Part shown: in pieces, positions 53,701-59,849 of the stretch
Position numbering within the stretch: position 1 is the stretch's first letter
Layout: each line of letters begins with the position of its first letter
Assembly (NCBI RefSeq): GCF_033807715.1
Contig: NC_084599.1
Coordinates: forward strand, 3,844,625-3,908,624
DNA length: 64,000 nt
Direction of reading: 5' to 3'
Source of the DNA: Cololabis saira
Lineage: Eukaryota > Chordata > Actinopteri > Beloniformes > Belonidae
Notes under the pieces: generated by a model
The model's database searches: none
Told to the model about the DNA's origin: nothing
Seen by the model: only the letters and a program-made list of their open reading frames with translations
Translations under genes and position numbers: made by a program

Positions 53701-55809
53701 TTGTCATATTTTAAAACCAAGTGGTTATCACAGGTGTTTTCAATATCAAACCAGACATTTAGCCAATTCAAAGAGAGATAACCTGGGTAGTTTAACATGA
53801 TTATTAACATTGACCAGAGTAAGCAGAGGAGGCCGTCTGATGAACTCAAAGCAAATTGTGGATCAGATTGATATGATCTATGACTGTATGTTTATTCCTG
53901 GAAACGTGGCCCTGTGCAAACACAGTCCATCCTCCTGCAGCCCAGACTGGCTCCAACCCCAACCTTAACCCTTGCTGTTGCCTTCAGCTCTGGAGATTTC
54001 CACATTTATACTGAGTAATGGCTGAAGTGACAGTCATTCCTTTTCCCAGCCAAATACTCACGCAGCCACCGCTTATGGTGCCTTTCCACCAGCACCTACT
54101 CGGCTCTACTCAACTCAACTCGGCCTGGTTTCTTTTCCATAACAATCCAGCACCTGGATCAGAAGTTGGAGGTAGGAGAAGCTGCTGTGACGTATTTGAT
54201 TGTGTATCTAAACGAAGAAGACAACAACACTAAAGATGTAGAACCTGGAGGAGATGATAGATGTGCTGCTGGATCTGTGGCTCGTGTTGGATATCAAGTT
54301 AAAAAATGAGAGAGAGAGAAGCTTCAAGCGGCAACGCTTTTTTTTTAAATTTAGTTTGTCTCTGTGCTGCTGAAAAGTCAGCTGGAGCCGTGAGCAGCTA
54401 TGAAGAGACAGAGCTCCTGGTAGATCTGGTCGTTCCTTATCTCCGTCTAGATCTTTTTAATTCTCTCCTCAGCACCAGGTTTATGAACATCTGACCCTCA
54501 GAGTTGGATCATGAAACAGACTTTTGCTGCCATTGCTGGTTGAATAAAATGAACCAGAATCCGTCAGAGTCTCTTTCTCTGATTTCTTCCTCCTGACTCA
54601 GACGTCTGACTCCAACCCCCCGACCAATCGGTGGTCTGTAGTGTGATGATGTCAGATACAGCCCACTCAGCAGCTTAGAACCTCGGCAGAATAGATACAG
54701 AAAAGTATCAACTCGTCACGTTAGACCCCTGGTGGAGAAGAACCAAACTGAGTCGAGTCGGGCTGAGTAGGTTCTGGTGGAAAAGCTCCATTAGTGTCAT
54801 GGAAACGCCTTCTGGTTTGTATAAGTCTTTTTTGGCTTGCCATCACCGTGCATGAGATTCTGTGAAATAATATTTATGCTTGACAATTGTTGGACAAAGA
54901 CTAAATATGCATTTAACTGAATACAGGACTGTCTCAGAAAATTAGAATATTGTGATAAAGTTCTTTATTTTCTGTAATGCAATAAAAAAAAACAAAAATG
55001 TCATCCATTCTGGATTCATTACAAATCAACTGAAATATTGCAAGCCTTTTATTATTTTAATATTGCTGATTATGGCTTACAGTTTAAGATTAAGATTCCC
55101 AGAATATTCTAATTTTTTGAGATAGGATATTTGAGTTTTCTTAAGCTGTAAACCATGATCAGCAATATTAAAATAATAAAAGGCTTGCAATATTTCAGTT
55201 GATTTGTAATTAATCAAGAATGTATGACATTTTTGTTTTTGTAATTGCATTACAGAAAATCACAATATTCTAATTTTCTGAGACAGTCCTGTATATGCAG
55301 ATAAAAATAGAACCTGAAAAGAGGATTTAAATAGAAATGAGAGCGTCACCTGCAGGGATGTGGATGTTGGCAGGCAGCGGTGTGGACGGAGCGGTCTGCT
55401 GCAGTGCAGGGCCCACCGTTGCTGCTGATCTGGGTACAGTAATCACCACGGCCCTTCCCGGGGCGGGAACCGGGCCCGCGGCCTGTTTGGGTAGCCCTCG
55501 GCTGGCAACGCTCCCCCCTCCCGGGGCCTTCACCTTTGCAACTATGAGGGAGGCGGAGGGGAGCGGAGGCCCCGGGACAGCAGCGGTGCAGACGAGGGGC
55601 TGGTAGCCCTGAGCGCTGGGCAGGGCCTTCACCGGGGCACACTCGCTCCTCGAGCTGCTCGGAGCCCCGGGCTGTGGTGCCACTGCAGTAACAGGCCCAC
55701 ATTTGGCTGGAACGTGGATTATCCGGACCTGGACGGAGGACGCTCCATCTCTGGCCGCTACAGACGGCTCTGGTTTTGGGGCATCTCCCACCACTTTACT
55801 TGTAGCCAT
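20659..55809 (-). CDS. taf4b: taf4b-like gene: TFIID subunit 4B, 14 coding exons
   Basis: TAF4-family proteins pair with TAF12 by a histone fold inside the TFIID core and support RNA polymerase II initiation; TAF4B is the variant enriched in gonads and some lymphoid cells. Fourteen exons with consensus GT/AG ends join in one frame of 675 codons plus TGA. Layout: residues 1-272 are a Pro/Ala/Ser-rich activator-binding region; about 273-365 the TAFH/NHR1 domain ([15 protein letters not shown], ...[11 protein letters not shown]); about 443-675 the conserved C-terminal region ([63 protein letters not shown]). KRPQESG after the AIG motif and CMEQE near the end match TAF4B better than TAF4. Human TAF4B is about 862 residues, so the central linker is shorter here. 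It is convergent with kctd1. Introns are full of transposons. Confidence 0.93.
20914..21146. repeat. 16-bp tandem repeat, about 14 copies
   Basis: gagtgtcagaaagact with gagtggcag and gagtgacag variants. It lies just before the THAP-like exon. Confidence 0.95.
21177..21363 (+). pseudogene. THAP-domain exon relic
   Basis: The open frame codes [20 protein letters not shown], then [13 protein letters not shown] and [10 protein letters not shown], followed by a donor-like GTAATG. This is the C2CH zinc finger of THAP proteins (Cys-x4-Cys, then Cys-x2-His), with the family's S-F-Y and W residues. An ATA sits where a start might be (codes I in IGKSCC). THAP domains occur in host genes and in P-element-like transposons. 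No transposase follows, so it is probably a transposon or retrocopy fragment inside the last taf4b intron. Confidence 0.72.
21506..21706 (+). CDS. Acidic hypothetical ORF after THAP exon
   Basis: 66 codons, very rich in Glu and Thr ([19 protein letters not shown]). It follows a possible acceptor (ctgtctcacag at about 21499) and may be the next exon of the THAP unit. The direct frame from the THAP donor meets a stop, so the join is unproven. No family recognised. Confidence 0.35.
   Translation: MSEIVCNCPAASASTGGNTNVTDEPADVEEETEEETEETGLETEGELQEDTGEETLQPDPQGNVCS
21880..23640. mobile_element. Harbinger-type element with Myb-like relic, interrupted
   Basis: Shared with copies at 23641-24033, 28936-29615 and 35590-35812. 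Landmarks: gttatccctgtttacatggt, gatatctggatcaaaccagc, and the - strand Myb/MADF-like frame [20 protein letters not shown] / WKTLEK. The TIR is of the type gtttacatgcagtcaa. Another element (22321-23380) is inserted in it. PIF/Harbinger transposons encode a separate Myb-like protein, hence the call. Confidence 0.78.
22321..23380. mobile_element. PIF/Harbinger element with HARBI1-like nuclease fragment
   Basis: Starts GGGGCCTCATGTACAAAG and ends with the inverse CTTTGTACATGAGG. A 3-bp duplication (cca at 22318-22320 and 23381-23383) flanks it, and the uninterrupted relative at 29359 reads straight through (aagaccaggattcc). On the - strand at about 22920-23050 a relic codes [19 protein letters not shown] and [16 protein letters not shown], the DDE nuclease motif of Harbinger transposases. 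Confidence 0.88.
23641..24033. mobile_element. Inverted second copy of the Harbinger-type element
   Basis: The reverse of the 21880 element: agactatgtttacatgcagt, then caagctccgctggaagacgc, then gtgcgtcgctggtttgatcc, ending gactgcatgtaaacgtagt. With its neighbour it forms a large inverted repeat. Confidence 0.82.
24339..24673. mobile_element. piggyBac-like MITE with TTCC microsatellite core (copy 2)
   Basis: TTAA at 24335-24338 and 24674-24677; ends CCCTGGTACTGTCTTTGGGT and GACCCGAAGACAGCACAAGG then G. The interior is TTCC-rich, the inverse orientation of copies 1 and 3. Confidence 0.93.
25212..26389. mobile_element. piggyBac-like MITE, 1178 bp
   Basis: Ends AGGGGACCTATTATGAAA and the inverse CCATAATATGTCCCCT, TTAA at 25208-25211 and 26390-26393. 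It contains the ttatggttccgcgttacacc module (26037-26104) and a C run. A different family from the GGAA-cored TTAA elements. Confidence 0.92.
26585..27947. repeat. 29-bp minisatellite, exactly 47 units
   Basis: The unit is tagtgtatggttac[t/a]cccc + ta followed by ctgcgtac. The span of 1363 bp is 47 x 29 with no length change. Units differ only at a few sites (actcc/acacc, gcg/gtg). The array ends 37 bp from the donor of taf4b exon 13. Confidence 0.98.
27985..28089 (-). CDS. taf4b: taf4b exon 13, with duplicated acceptor
   Basis: 35 codons, acceptor ttctctcccag, donor [26 protein letters not shown], then [15 protein letters not shown]; its length from the preceding exon matches human exactly (KE to [10 protein letters not shown]). 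The acceptor and first 24 nt are copied 69 bp upstream (to 28158). Confidence 0.96.
28061..28204. repeat. 69-bp tandem duplication across the taf4b exon 13 acceptor
   Basis: Two copies of ctgagctgcttctgctgcct with ggagctgggaga and a gaaccagaaccag run, 69 bp apart. Each holds a full acceptor (pyrimidine tract plus CAG) on the - strand and the first 24 exon bases. Confidence 0.94.
28627..28683 (-). CDS. taf4b: taf4b exon 12
   Basis: 19 codons, acceptor tctctgatcag, donor [25 protein letters not shown] matches SRSxxEDPEQLRLKQKAKE. Confidence 0.96.
28936..29615. mobile_element. Harbinger-type element, uninterrupted copy
   Basis: Same family as 21880. The - strand 29092-29280 codes [20 protein letters not shown] and WKTLEKENY, Myb/MADF-like. 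It reads through the site where the other copy carries an insertion. Confidence 0.8.
29620..30146. other. Intron stretch with a small LINE RT fragment
   Basis: Mostly unassigned. At about 29990-30075 the + strand codes [17 protein letters not shown], carrying the YADD catalytic box of a reverse transcriptase, so a short LINE relic is likely. Confidence 0.45.
30147..30554. mobile_element. TA-flanked palindromic MITE (cactgcaaaaac family)
   Basis: CACTGCAAAAACTCAAAATC at one end, the inverse at the other, TA on each side (30145-30146 and 30555-30556). The whole element is nearly a perfect hairpin. Related sequence is nested in the elements at 47238 and 57003. The TA target suggests Tc1/mariner type. 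Confidence 0.88.
30903..31028 (-). CDS. taf4b: taf4b exon 11
   Basis: 42 codons, acceptor gtgacaacag, donor [26 protein letters not shown] and [14 protein letters not shown] match the charged helix of the family (RSQLKFLEKL...EKQRKDxEEREML). Confidence 0.96.
31181..31276. repeat. (TG)n microsatellite
   Basis: About 96 bp of TG with one tatatg interruption. Confidence 0.98.
31800..31945. repeat. 35-bp minisatellite, about 4 copies, beside taf4b exon 10
   Basis: The unit is acacaaccggagtggggggt plus agagtttacaataaa. The last copy has diverged. It ends 16 bp before the exon 10 donor. Confidence 0.95.
31962..32092 (-). CDS. taf4b: taf4b exon 10
   Basis: 131 nt, acceptor gtcctactag, donor [26 protein letters not shown] matches SQATQERLRGLLEKL of TAF4B. 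A 35-bp minisatellite starts 16 bp past the donor. Confidence 0.93.
32300..32500 (+). mobile_element. L1-like LINE fragment and GGAT repeat
   Basis: Codes [20 protein letters not shown] and [17 protein letters not shown], like L1 ORF2 C-terminal segments, then a short (ATGG)n run. Confidence 0.6.
32673..32735. repeat. (CA)n microsatellite
   Basis: About 62 bp of uninterrupted CA. Confidence 0.98.
32963..33345. mobile_element. TA-flanked palindromic MITE (caggactgtctcag family), copy 1
   Basis: CAGGACTGTCTCAGAA with inverse end, TA on each side, internal hairpin around agattaagattcccagaata. Nearly identical to 54924-55291. The left arm carries a small aataataat insertion. Confidence 0.93.
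33370..35090 (-). mobile_element. CR1/Rex-like LINE remnant
   Basis: From 5' to 3' on the - strand: [18 protein letters not shown], then RT pieces [14 protein letters not shown] and [16 protein letters not shown] deletion follows that removes the catalytic box. Then [28 protein letters not shown] and [15 protein letters not shown] 3' UTR with cttcacatgtcagacataca follows. A 30-bp stretch coding [10 protein letters not shown] is duplicated. The clade is uncertain within the CR1/L2/Rex1 group. Confidence 0.85.
35230..35388 (-). CDS. taf4b: taf4b exon 9: start of conserved C-terminal region
   Basis: [20 protein letters not shown], then [20 protein letters not shown] and LSHICDTG; the family reads DEDDINDVxSMAGVNLxEE. 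Donor GTACGG. Two acceptors overlap (ttcag|ag|AGG). The frame from exon 8 requires the second, which sets the 35388 boundary. Confidence 0.92.
35590..35812. mobile_element. Harbinger-type element fragment, next to taf4b exon 8
   Basis: Starts gactacgtttacatgcagtc and continues gatatctggatcaaaccagc to aatgctgcttcgcgcaac. It stops about 15-18 bp from the exon 8 donor at 35814. Confidence 0.85.
35815..35941 (-). CDS. taf4b: taf4b exon 8 (linker)
   Basis: 127 nt, acceptor tctcccgcag, donor GTAAGG. Open only in the phase-0 frame: [20 protein letters not shown], then [14 protein letters not shown]. It fits by phase between exons 7 and 9 and by position. There is no strong sequence match, as expected for the linker. 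Confidence 0.68.
35990..37560. mobile_element. Inverted pair of GC-rich MITE arms
   Basis: ttgcaagttgcttggcga at about 36345 and its inverse gccaagcaacttgcaacgaa at 37207, with cgcgcacaccgctggggtgg and its inverse also paired. The outer ends read tttcacatagaacgcag (36270) and ctctatgtgaaaaccgc (37522). The spacer 36370-37190 is unassigned. Long ORFs here are compositional. Confidence 0.6.
37748..38062. mobile_element. Palindromic MITE (acggaagagtatyagggcca family), copy 1
   Basis: acggaagagtattagggcca with inverse end tggccctaatactcttcc. The interior is A/T-rich with ctcgacatttc-type motifs. A second copy is at 56141-56450. Confidence 0.85.
38063..38490. other. taf4b intron 7, nothing recognised
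   Basis: No splice-consistent exon in the taf4b frame and no repeat end seen. Confidence 0.4.
38491..38934. mobile_element. MITE with internal 88-bp-scale repeats
   Basis: acggaagcgtattgcattca with cttgag at the left and the inverse ctcaagtgaatgcaatacgc at the right. The interior repeats the block tctgaattaacgagataatt. It ends about 70 bp before the exon 7 donor. Confidence 0.87.
39007..39174 (-). CDS. taf4b: taf4b exon 7
   Basis: 56 codons, acceptor tttatcccag, donor [26 protein letters not shown] matches the family's KSxxALRQLxxxxxSFIQQ. Then a Ser/Pro/Lys-rich linker with a small [10 protein letters not shown] repeat. Confidence 0.93.
39305..39394 (-). CDS. taf4b: taf4b exon 6: second half of TAFH domain
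   Basis: 30 codons, acceptor gtgagctgcag, donor GTGACC. It codes [20 protein letters not shown] and [10 protein letters not shown], the hallmark end of TAFH. Confidence 0.97.
39557..40661. mobile_element. piggyBac-like MITE with expanded GGAA core (copy 3)
   Basis: TTAA at 39553-39556 and 40662-40665; ends CCCTTGTGCTGTCTTCAGGT and ACCCAAAGACAGTACAAGGG. The core is about 1 kb of GGAA/GGGA with two pure (GGAA)n blocks (about 40224-40371 and 40475-40572). Lies in taf4b intron 5. Confidence 0.94.
40822..40944 (-). CDS. taf4b: taf4b exon 5: first half of TAFH/NHR1 domain
   Basis: 41 codons, acceptor tcacccacag, donor GTAACG. It codes [20 protein letters not shown], then [11 protein letters not shown], which match [16 protein letters not shown] and NVKxLVxxLL of the family. 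Confidence 0.97.
41160..41218. repeat. (ATT)n microsatellite
   Basis: Imperfect ATT/ATC repeats. Confidence 0.93.
42248..42862 (-). pseudogene. DIRS tyrosine recombinase relic
   Basis: Frame one has [19 protein letters not shown] sequence (42460-42699) and [13 protein letters not shown] with the His-x-x-Arg of the catalytic box. A neighbouring frame (42273-42458) has [20 protein letters not shown] and RFYR with the tyrosine. This enzyme class integrates DIRS DNA circles. The frameshift separates the catalytic residues. Confidence 0.85.
42868..42972 (+). mobile_element. L2 LINE 3' tail inserted in the DIRS element
   Basis: gctcgggggttta, ctggaaagcgtctagagaca and gacgctatataaataaaat followed by a degenerate tail; same as 18080-18195. 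5' truncated. Confidence 0.88.
43490..44209 (-). pseudogene. DIRS reverse transcriptase relic
   Basis: The frame at 43910-44209 codes [20 protein letters not shown], then [12 protein letters not shown]. The frame at 43494-43964 codes [20 protein letters not shown]. These are RT motifs 1, 2 and the LSPRxF box of DIRS elements. Frames change between them and no YxDD box is readable, so it is dead. Confidence 0.85.
44690..45535. repeat. 45-bp minisatellite in the DIRS element, about 18 units
   Basis: The unit is built from gtgggagaggggagcggaca and cgctgccgtcaccacggatg, with longer compound units containing cagcgagcacgctgccgtca and ccaatatgc. Overlapping + strand ORFs are by-products of the 45-bp period. 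Confidence 0.92.
45536..45905. repeat. About 190-bp tandem duplication with T/A tracts
   Basis: aaaaggtgtttgtgt, a T run, aagaaaaaaataa and tctgcaaggaaaaaataatg occur twice. Confidence 0.88.
47028..47156 (-). CDS. taf4b: taf4b exon 4
   Basis: 43 codons, acceptor ctgtgttcag, donor GTGACC, phase 0. It codes [20 protein letters not shown] and ends PRTFSQ just before the TAFH domain. Linker region with low conservation. Confidence 0.78.
47238..48074. mobile_element. hAT-type element (cagtactggagttg family), copy 1
   Basis: CAGTACTGGAGTTGAG with inverse end CAACTCCAGTACTG. Flanks ggcatgag (47230-47237) and ggcatgac (48075-48082) form an 8-bp duplication with one mismatch. It holds a 32-bp array (cctgaaataaaaacggtcca type, about 47290-47390) and the tttcaagtagattttcactt hairpin. 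Confidence 0.9.
48075..48565. other. taf4b intron 3, nothing recognised
   Basis: Contains tattacagcgccacctagag, a phrase common in old fish repeats, but I see no boundaries and no exon. Confidence 0.4.
48765..49247. mobile_element. hAT MITE (caggggtcggcaaccc family), copy 1
   Basis: CAGGAGTCGGCAACCCGCGG with inverse end GGGTTGCCGACCCCTG. The interior is pyrimidine rich with repeated ctcgacatttcgac. No matching 8-bp flanks, unlike copy 2. Confidence 0.9.
49480..50652. mobile_element. Candidate solo LTR, 1173 bp
   Basis: It interrupts the L1 3' UTR, begins TGTTACGAGCTTG and ends GGTCCCTCACA. It carries a TATA-like tgtatataaaccctcc at 50074 and an AATAAA at 50586 followed by the last 60 bp, the order of a long terminal repeat in + orientation. 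The short flanking duplication is not clear, and no internal retroviral-type genes are present. Confidence 0.62.
50684..52260. mobile_element. hAT-type element, 1577 bp, perfect 8-bp TSD
   Basis: Ends TAAGGCTGGGACTTTAG and CGAGTCCCAGCCCTA (inverse). gtgttttt at both 50676-50683 and 52261-52268. It contains nested fragments: a gcgttcagactgcag element whose inverse lies near 51850, and the ttatggttccgcgttacacc module at 51575. Confidence 0.93.
52378..52479 (-). CDS. taf4b: taf4b exon 3
   Basis: 34 codons, acceptor gtaattcag, donor GTACAA, phase 0 on both sides. It codes [20 protein letters not shown] and more, in the poorly conserved linker, so support is phase and splice sites. An L1 A-tail ends 14 bp from the donor. 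Confidence 0.68.
52587..52711 (-). CDS. taf4b: taf4b exon 2
   Basis: Two bases complete Gly, then [20 protein letters not shown] and [13 protein letters not shown]. The family has VLIKSNSGPLMLV here. Acceptor ttgttgcag, donor GTGGGT. The acceptor end is copied in the 32-bp array next door. Confidence 0.92.
52698..52948. repeat. 32-bp array copying the taf4b exon 2 acceptor, 8 units
   Basis: The unit is gatcagcatcatacctgcaa plus caacacttgcat. Unit starts run from 52698 to 52922 at an exact 32-bp pitch. The first unit contains the real acceptor and first 14 exon bases; the rest repeat them in the intron. Confidence 0.96.
53161..53628. mobile_element. hAT MITE (caggggtcggcaaccc family), copy 2
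   Basis: CAGGGATCGGCAACCCGCGG with inverse end. Flanks ggctaaac and gactaaac form an 8-bp duplication with one mismatch. The region 53637-54073 after it is unassigned. Confidence 0.9.
54076..54790. mobile_element. Harbinger-type MITE, uninterrupted copy, 715 bp
   Basis: TGGTGCCTTTCCACCAGCAC and the inverse ...GGTGGAAAAGCTCCA, TTA on both sides. It shows the intact sequence (gttggatcatgaaacagact) that the DIRS element interrupts at 41901. Confidence 0.92.
54924..55291. mobile_element. TA-flanked palindromic MITE, copy 2
   Basis: Same as 32963-33345: CAGGACTGTCTCAGAAAATT and inverse, TA at both ends. It lies in taf4b intron 1, 58 bp from exon 1. Confidence 0.94.
55350..55809 (-). CDS. taf4b: taf4b exon 1
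   Basis: Starts ATG ([15 protein letters not shown]), 153 codons plus one base, donor GTGACG. A GC-rich Ala/Pro/Ser/Val sequence typical of the TAF4 N-terminus, ending [10 protein letters not shown], where the Gly codon is split with exon 2. The family has PPG at this junction. The start is the first in-frame ATG of the open frame; an upstream non-coding exon is possible. Confidence 0.82.
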
Positions 55810-55844
55810 ATTAGTTCTGAGGGGAACAACAATCTGCTTGTATA

Positions 55845-56640
55845 CTAAATCAAATCACACTTTATTTGTAAAGCACTTTTCATGCATAAAAATGCAGCAC
55901 AACGTTATTTACATAAAAACAATACACAAACATAAAACTTATTAAACGACCCCCAGGACGACCCCTGCAGGCCAGAGTCTCCCCATGAGGAAACACTGGA
56001 GATAAAAGCTACAAGAAAGCAGGAGAAGATGGGCTATGAAGTTAAAATAAAAAGTATAGAAGTATAACATAAAATCCTAAGAGTAGGTCTAAAGAGCAAG
56101 AAATTAGAAACTGAGAAAATAGAATAGAATGTATAAAATTACGGAAGAGTATCAGGGCCAGGCAGGAGAAAATAAAAATAATATTGGAGAGGAAGATTTT
56201 TTTTTCATTATGCCGTTCGAGAAAAAAGTCGAAATGTCGAGAGAAAAAAAGTCGAAATGTCGAGAGAAAAGTCAAAATTTCGTGAATAAAGTTGAAATGT
56301 TGAGAAAAAAGCGAAATTTCGACTTTTTTCTCGAAATTATATTTCAACATTAATCTCGACATTTTGACTTTTTTCTCGAAGTGCACAATAAAAAAAAAAT
56401 CTTCCCCTCTCAAATATTTTTTCTCCTGCATGGCCCCGATACTCTTCCGTGATAAAATAGACCATAAATAACGACTAAAACATTTATAACATTGAGATAA
56501 AACAATGAGATAATAAAACAGGATAAACTAAACTAAAGATTAATATAAAACAGAGTAGTAAGATCCAATAAAAATAGGGGTGAGCATAGAAAATTATAAA
56601 CTATAAAGTTAAATGAGTCAGTTAAAAGCCTGATTAAAGA
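55845..56640. mobile_element. Probable LINE/SINE 3' region upstream of taf4b, split by a MITE
   Basis: caaatcacactttatttgta, then agcacttttcatgcataaaa and, after the MITE, cctgattaaagagatgggtc with ttgagcccc resemble fish LINE tails. Low certainty. It begins about 35 bp upstream of the taf4b start codon, where a promoter might be expected; I see no clear promoter motif. Confidence 0.4.
56141..56450. mobile_element. Palindromic MITE (acggaagagtatyagggcca family), copy 2
   Basis: acggaagagtatcagggcca and the inverse tggccccgatactcttccgt, with aaagtcgaaatgtcgag repeats inside. Confidence 0.9.
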
Positions 56641-57002
56641 GATGGGTCTTGAGCCCCTTTTTAAAAACATTAACATATTATATAAAAGGCACGCAAACAT
56701 TTTTCCTCCATGTCTGACAGTGGAGTTAGGAAACTCCTATAGAAGGAATTTGATTTATATAGATTGTCAGAACAATATGTTTTTTACAGTTGATCAGCAT
56801 TTGGTAAAATTACCTTTAAAAATGGTTGAACTTGGCTCAGATCAATGTTTCTCAGTTCCGGCCCTGGCTGGCCATCGGCCTGGATGTTAGAGACGCTCCC
56901 CTCCTGTAACACACCGGACTGACAGGAAATGGTGTTATTCACACAACGGTGTGGGAAATCATGCAGGACATGCTGTAAGGCCACTTAATGCTTTGCTATA
57001 AT
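56641..57002. other. Unassigned, old repeat fragments
   Basis: tcaatgtttctcagttccgg with ccctggctgg at about 56842 resembles a fish repeat also hinted at 58140 and 41375. No gene. Confidence 0.35.
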
Positions 57003-57849
57003 CAGTACTAGAGTTGTAAAAAATAAAATCAGGGGGGATGGTGGATTTGATCATATGGGGACAGATAATTTGTGCTGATTACAAATAATATAATATATTA
57101 CAAATAATAGCAGTGACCAAAACACCTGCAGAAATACTGCAGGAATGACATAGCAGCAGTTAAATGCAGCCTTCTGTAAGCTTTAAATATCCACTGGGCT
57201 TACATCAAATACATCAAAACACAACAATAAAAAACACTTTTCTGAACTTATCAATATGACTCTGTCCTTCACAGGATAAGTAAAATGGATCACTGCAAAA
57301 ACTCACAATCTTAACAAGAATATTTGTCTTATTTCTAGTTAAAATGTCTCATTTTAGTAAAAAAAATCTCATTACACTTAAAACAAGACTCATCACTGGA
57401 AAAAACAACCATTTTCACCTGTTTCAAGTAGATTTTCACTTGAAATAAGTAGAAAAATCTACCAGTGGAACAAGATTTTTTTGCTTGTAATAAGAAGATA
57501 AATCTTGTTCCACTGGCAGATTTTTCTACTTATTTCAAGTGAAAATTTACTTGAAACAGGTGAAAATTGTCAAATAAGTTATTTTTCTGGTGATGACTCT
57601 AAATGTTGAAATAGCAGTAAAACCACATTCATTGATGAAATGACATAAGGGATGGAAAGGGGGGATGGCAGTTTTACAGGGGGGGATGATTTGGACCGTT
57701 TTTATTTCAGGGGGGGGATGATTTAGATCGTTTTTATTTCAGGGGGGGGATGATTTAGATCGTTTTTATTTCAGGGGGGGGATGATTTAGATCGTTTTTA
57801 TTTCAGGGGGGATGCTATCCCCCCTCATCCCCCCTCAACTCCAGTACTG
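57003..57849. mobile_element. hAT-type element (cagtactggagttg family), copy 2, inverted
   Basis: CAGTACTAGAGTTG and CAACTCCAGTACTG ends. Flanks gctataat and agtataat (6 of 8 match). It contains the 32-bp array (tttttatttcaggggggg type, 57660-57815) and the hairpin seen at 30147. Confidence 0.87.
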
Positions 57850-58349
57850 AGTATAATTCTATAAACTGCTATTTTTTTTTTTACTCTTTTTTTTTAATAT
57901 GGGTTGTCTTATCTGTGAGCTGTAAGAGTAAACAACATCTAGTGAGTCGCACCACCCAGTCATCTTAATCCAGCATTGTCCAATTCTGGTGCTGCATGTT
58001 CCTACGTTCCCCTACTTCAACAAACCCGACTCAAATGTGCGGCTCACCATCACCTCGCCATCAAGATCTGCACGAGTCTGTTAATGAGCCGTTCATCTGA
58101 ATCAGGTGTGTTAGAAGAAGGAAGCCATCTAGAGCTGTGGTCTTCTTTCATGGTCCTGGAGAGCTGCATGTTTGAGATGTTTCCCTGCATCAATACACCA
58201 GATTCATGGTGGTCATGGAGGTCCACACAACTCTGTTGGTGACACAGCTGTGTCTATCTGGGCGAGCTGAAGCAGGAAACGTGTCTCAAACATGCAGGAC
58301 AGCTGCAGGTGGACAACACTGGCTTCATCTCACTAGCTACCGGGGTACT
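57850..58349. other. Unassigned intergenic sequence
   Basis: Contains phrases such as tcctggagagctgcatgttt that look like old MITE sequence. No gene seen. Confidence 0.35.
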
Positions 58350-58892
58350 CAGGCCACGTTTCCACATAGCCGGGTATTTACAAAAATGGAGCTAGCACCT
58401 AAAAGGTGCTATGAGCAGCCAAACCTACAGGGGGCAGTGTAACGAGAAGATAAAGTCATGCTAGCCAATCAGAATCCTGGAAAAAAACATCAACAAATGA
58501 CACGAGTAACTTCCAGTTACTTCCAAGATGAACCAGAGTCTTTGGTTTGGAGTGACAGAGAAGTGGAGTTACTTTTAAGTGTGACGTTAGAATATAAAAC
58601 AGGTAAAATACAAGAAAATATTGACGATGGCCAAACAAATTGTAAACACAGGTGTCACTCATGACGCTGGTGACGTTTCTGTCTCATAATGTGACGTTCT
58701 GAACACTAAATATCCGTTTCTCTCCGTTTACAAGCAAACGAGAAGACAGACAGAGTTTTTAAATATCTCCACTTTGGCTGGAGTTTCCAGAACTGATCGT
58801 TTTTTGGTGACTTTGAGTTTCGTTTTCGTGTAAACGAACGGCCAAAACGCATGAAAACACCACCGTTTTTACTACGTGTGAACGGGGCCTCA
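58350..58892. mobile_element. MITE with Myb/SANT-like ORF relic (copy 2)
   Basis: The inverse of 10087-10600. The + frame at 58458-58664 codes LVWSDREVELLLSVTLEYKT. Ends aggccacgtttccacatagc and ctacgtgtgaacggggcctc. Confidence 0.75.
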
Positions 58893-59340
58893 GTCAAAGG
58901 GGAAGAATCTGCCCGTTACCTGCATGGTAAGGCACTCCCTCAATTATAAGTGGTACAATCATCTTAGTGGCACAATAACCTTTAGGGTTGACAAATAATC
59001 ACTTGCAGCAAACTTTCAATCAGGCCATGCCCCTGCAAGTGTTAGCAGCGTAAATGAACAGCTCCAAAATGAATTGAGAATCCTCCAGAGTGTAGCCAGC
59101 TTTACTGGATTTCCCCAATGATATGCTGAAACGCAGCCCTTGTGTTTGGAGGTATTCTTTAAATTCCCCAGGGGGATTTTCCCCAAAGGAAAACCCTCAT
59201 AACAATCCTTCTAGGTGCTTATGAGGATGAAAGAGCTATAACTGAAGAAACTGTACCTGAACATCTGCCACGGAGCGCTAATGTGTGAGATCATTCACGT
59301 GAATAGTGCAAAACACTGTCATTTAAAAAAAAACTATCTG

Positions 59341-59381
<41 letters not shown>

Positions 59382-59440
59382 ATGGACTAAATATGTTTGC
59401 TGTTTGTTTTGACTGTTTTCTTTTTTAATCCCAGTCCCAT
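58893..59440. other. Unassigned, with (TG)n at 59343-59378
   Basis: No gene or transposon end recognised apart from the microsatellite. Confidence 0.4.
59343..59378. repeat. (TG)n microsatellite
   Basis: About 36 bp of TG. Confidence 0.95.
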
Positions 59441-59579
59441 TTCTTTGATGCTGCCTGTGTCAAGAGAAACTATGCACACAATACAAAATAACACACAGGT
59501 ATTACTGGACTCTACAAAGACTCAACAGAGCAGGTATAAATAATAACTTGTGTTGGAAATGTCAAAAACACATAGGTAC
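59440..59579 (+). mobile_element. L1-like fragment, target of the hAT insertion
   Basis: Codes GLYKDSTEQV and NNLCWKCQKHIGT. The frame continues after the hAT element at 63985 as GTLLH, a standard L1 phrase, showing the element landed inside L1. Confidence 0.75.
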
Positions 59580-59849
59580 CAGGGTTTTTCCTGGCTCAAA
59601 TCGAGGCGGAGGTGGTACCATCCTGGTCATGCACACACGCGTGCGGGTAAACCGTGCCTTCAACTGGCTCAAGCAAACACTTTTTACGAGCAACATATTT
59701 TGTATTTTAGTGTTCTAATATGATTAAAAATACGACAATGATCATGTTTATTTAAAGCATTATTGTATTAACATAAAAAATACAAATATACAAATATAAA
59801 AATTCTAACTTACTCAAAAGAAAAATGGAACAAGTGAAAATTTTACCGG

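Noticed and set aside
55337..55945. + strand ORFs over taf4b exon 1
   Set aside because: Shadows of the GC-rich - strand exon, which has the splice donor and joins in frame to exon 2.
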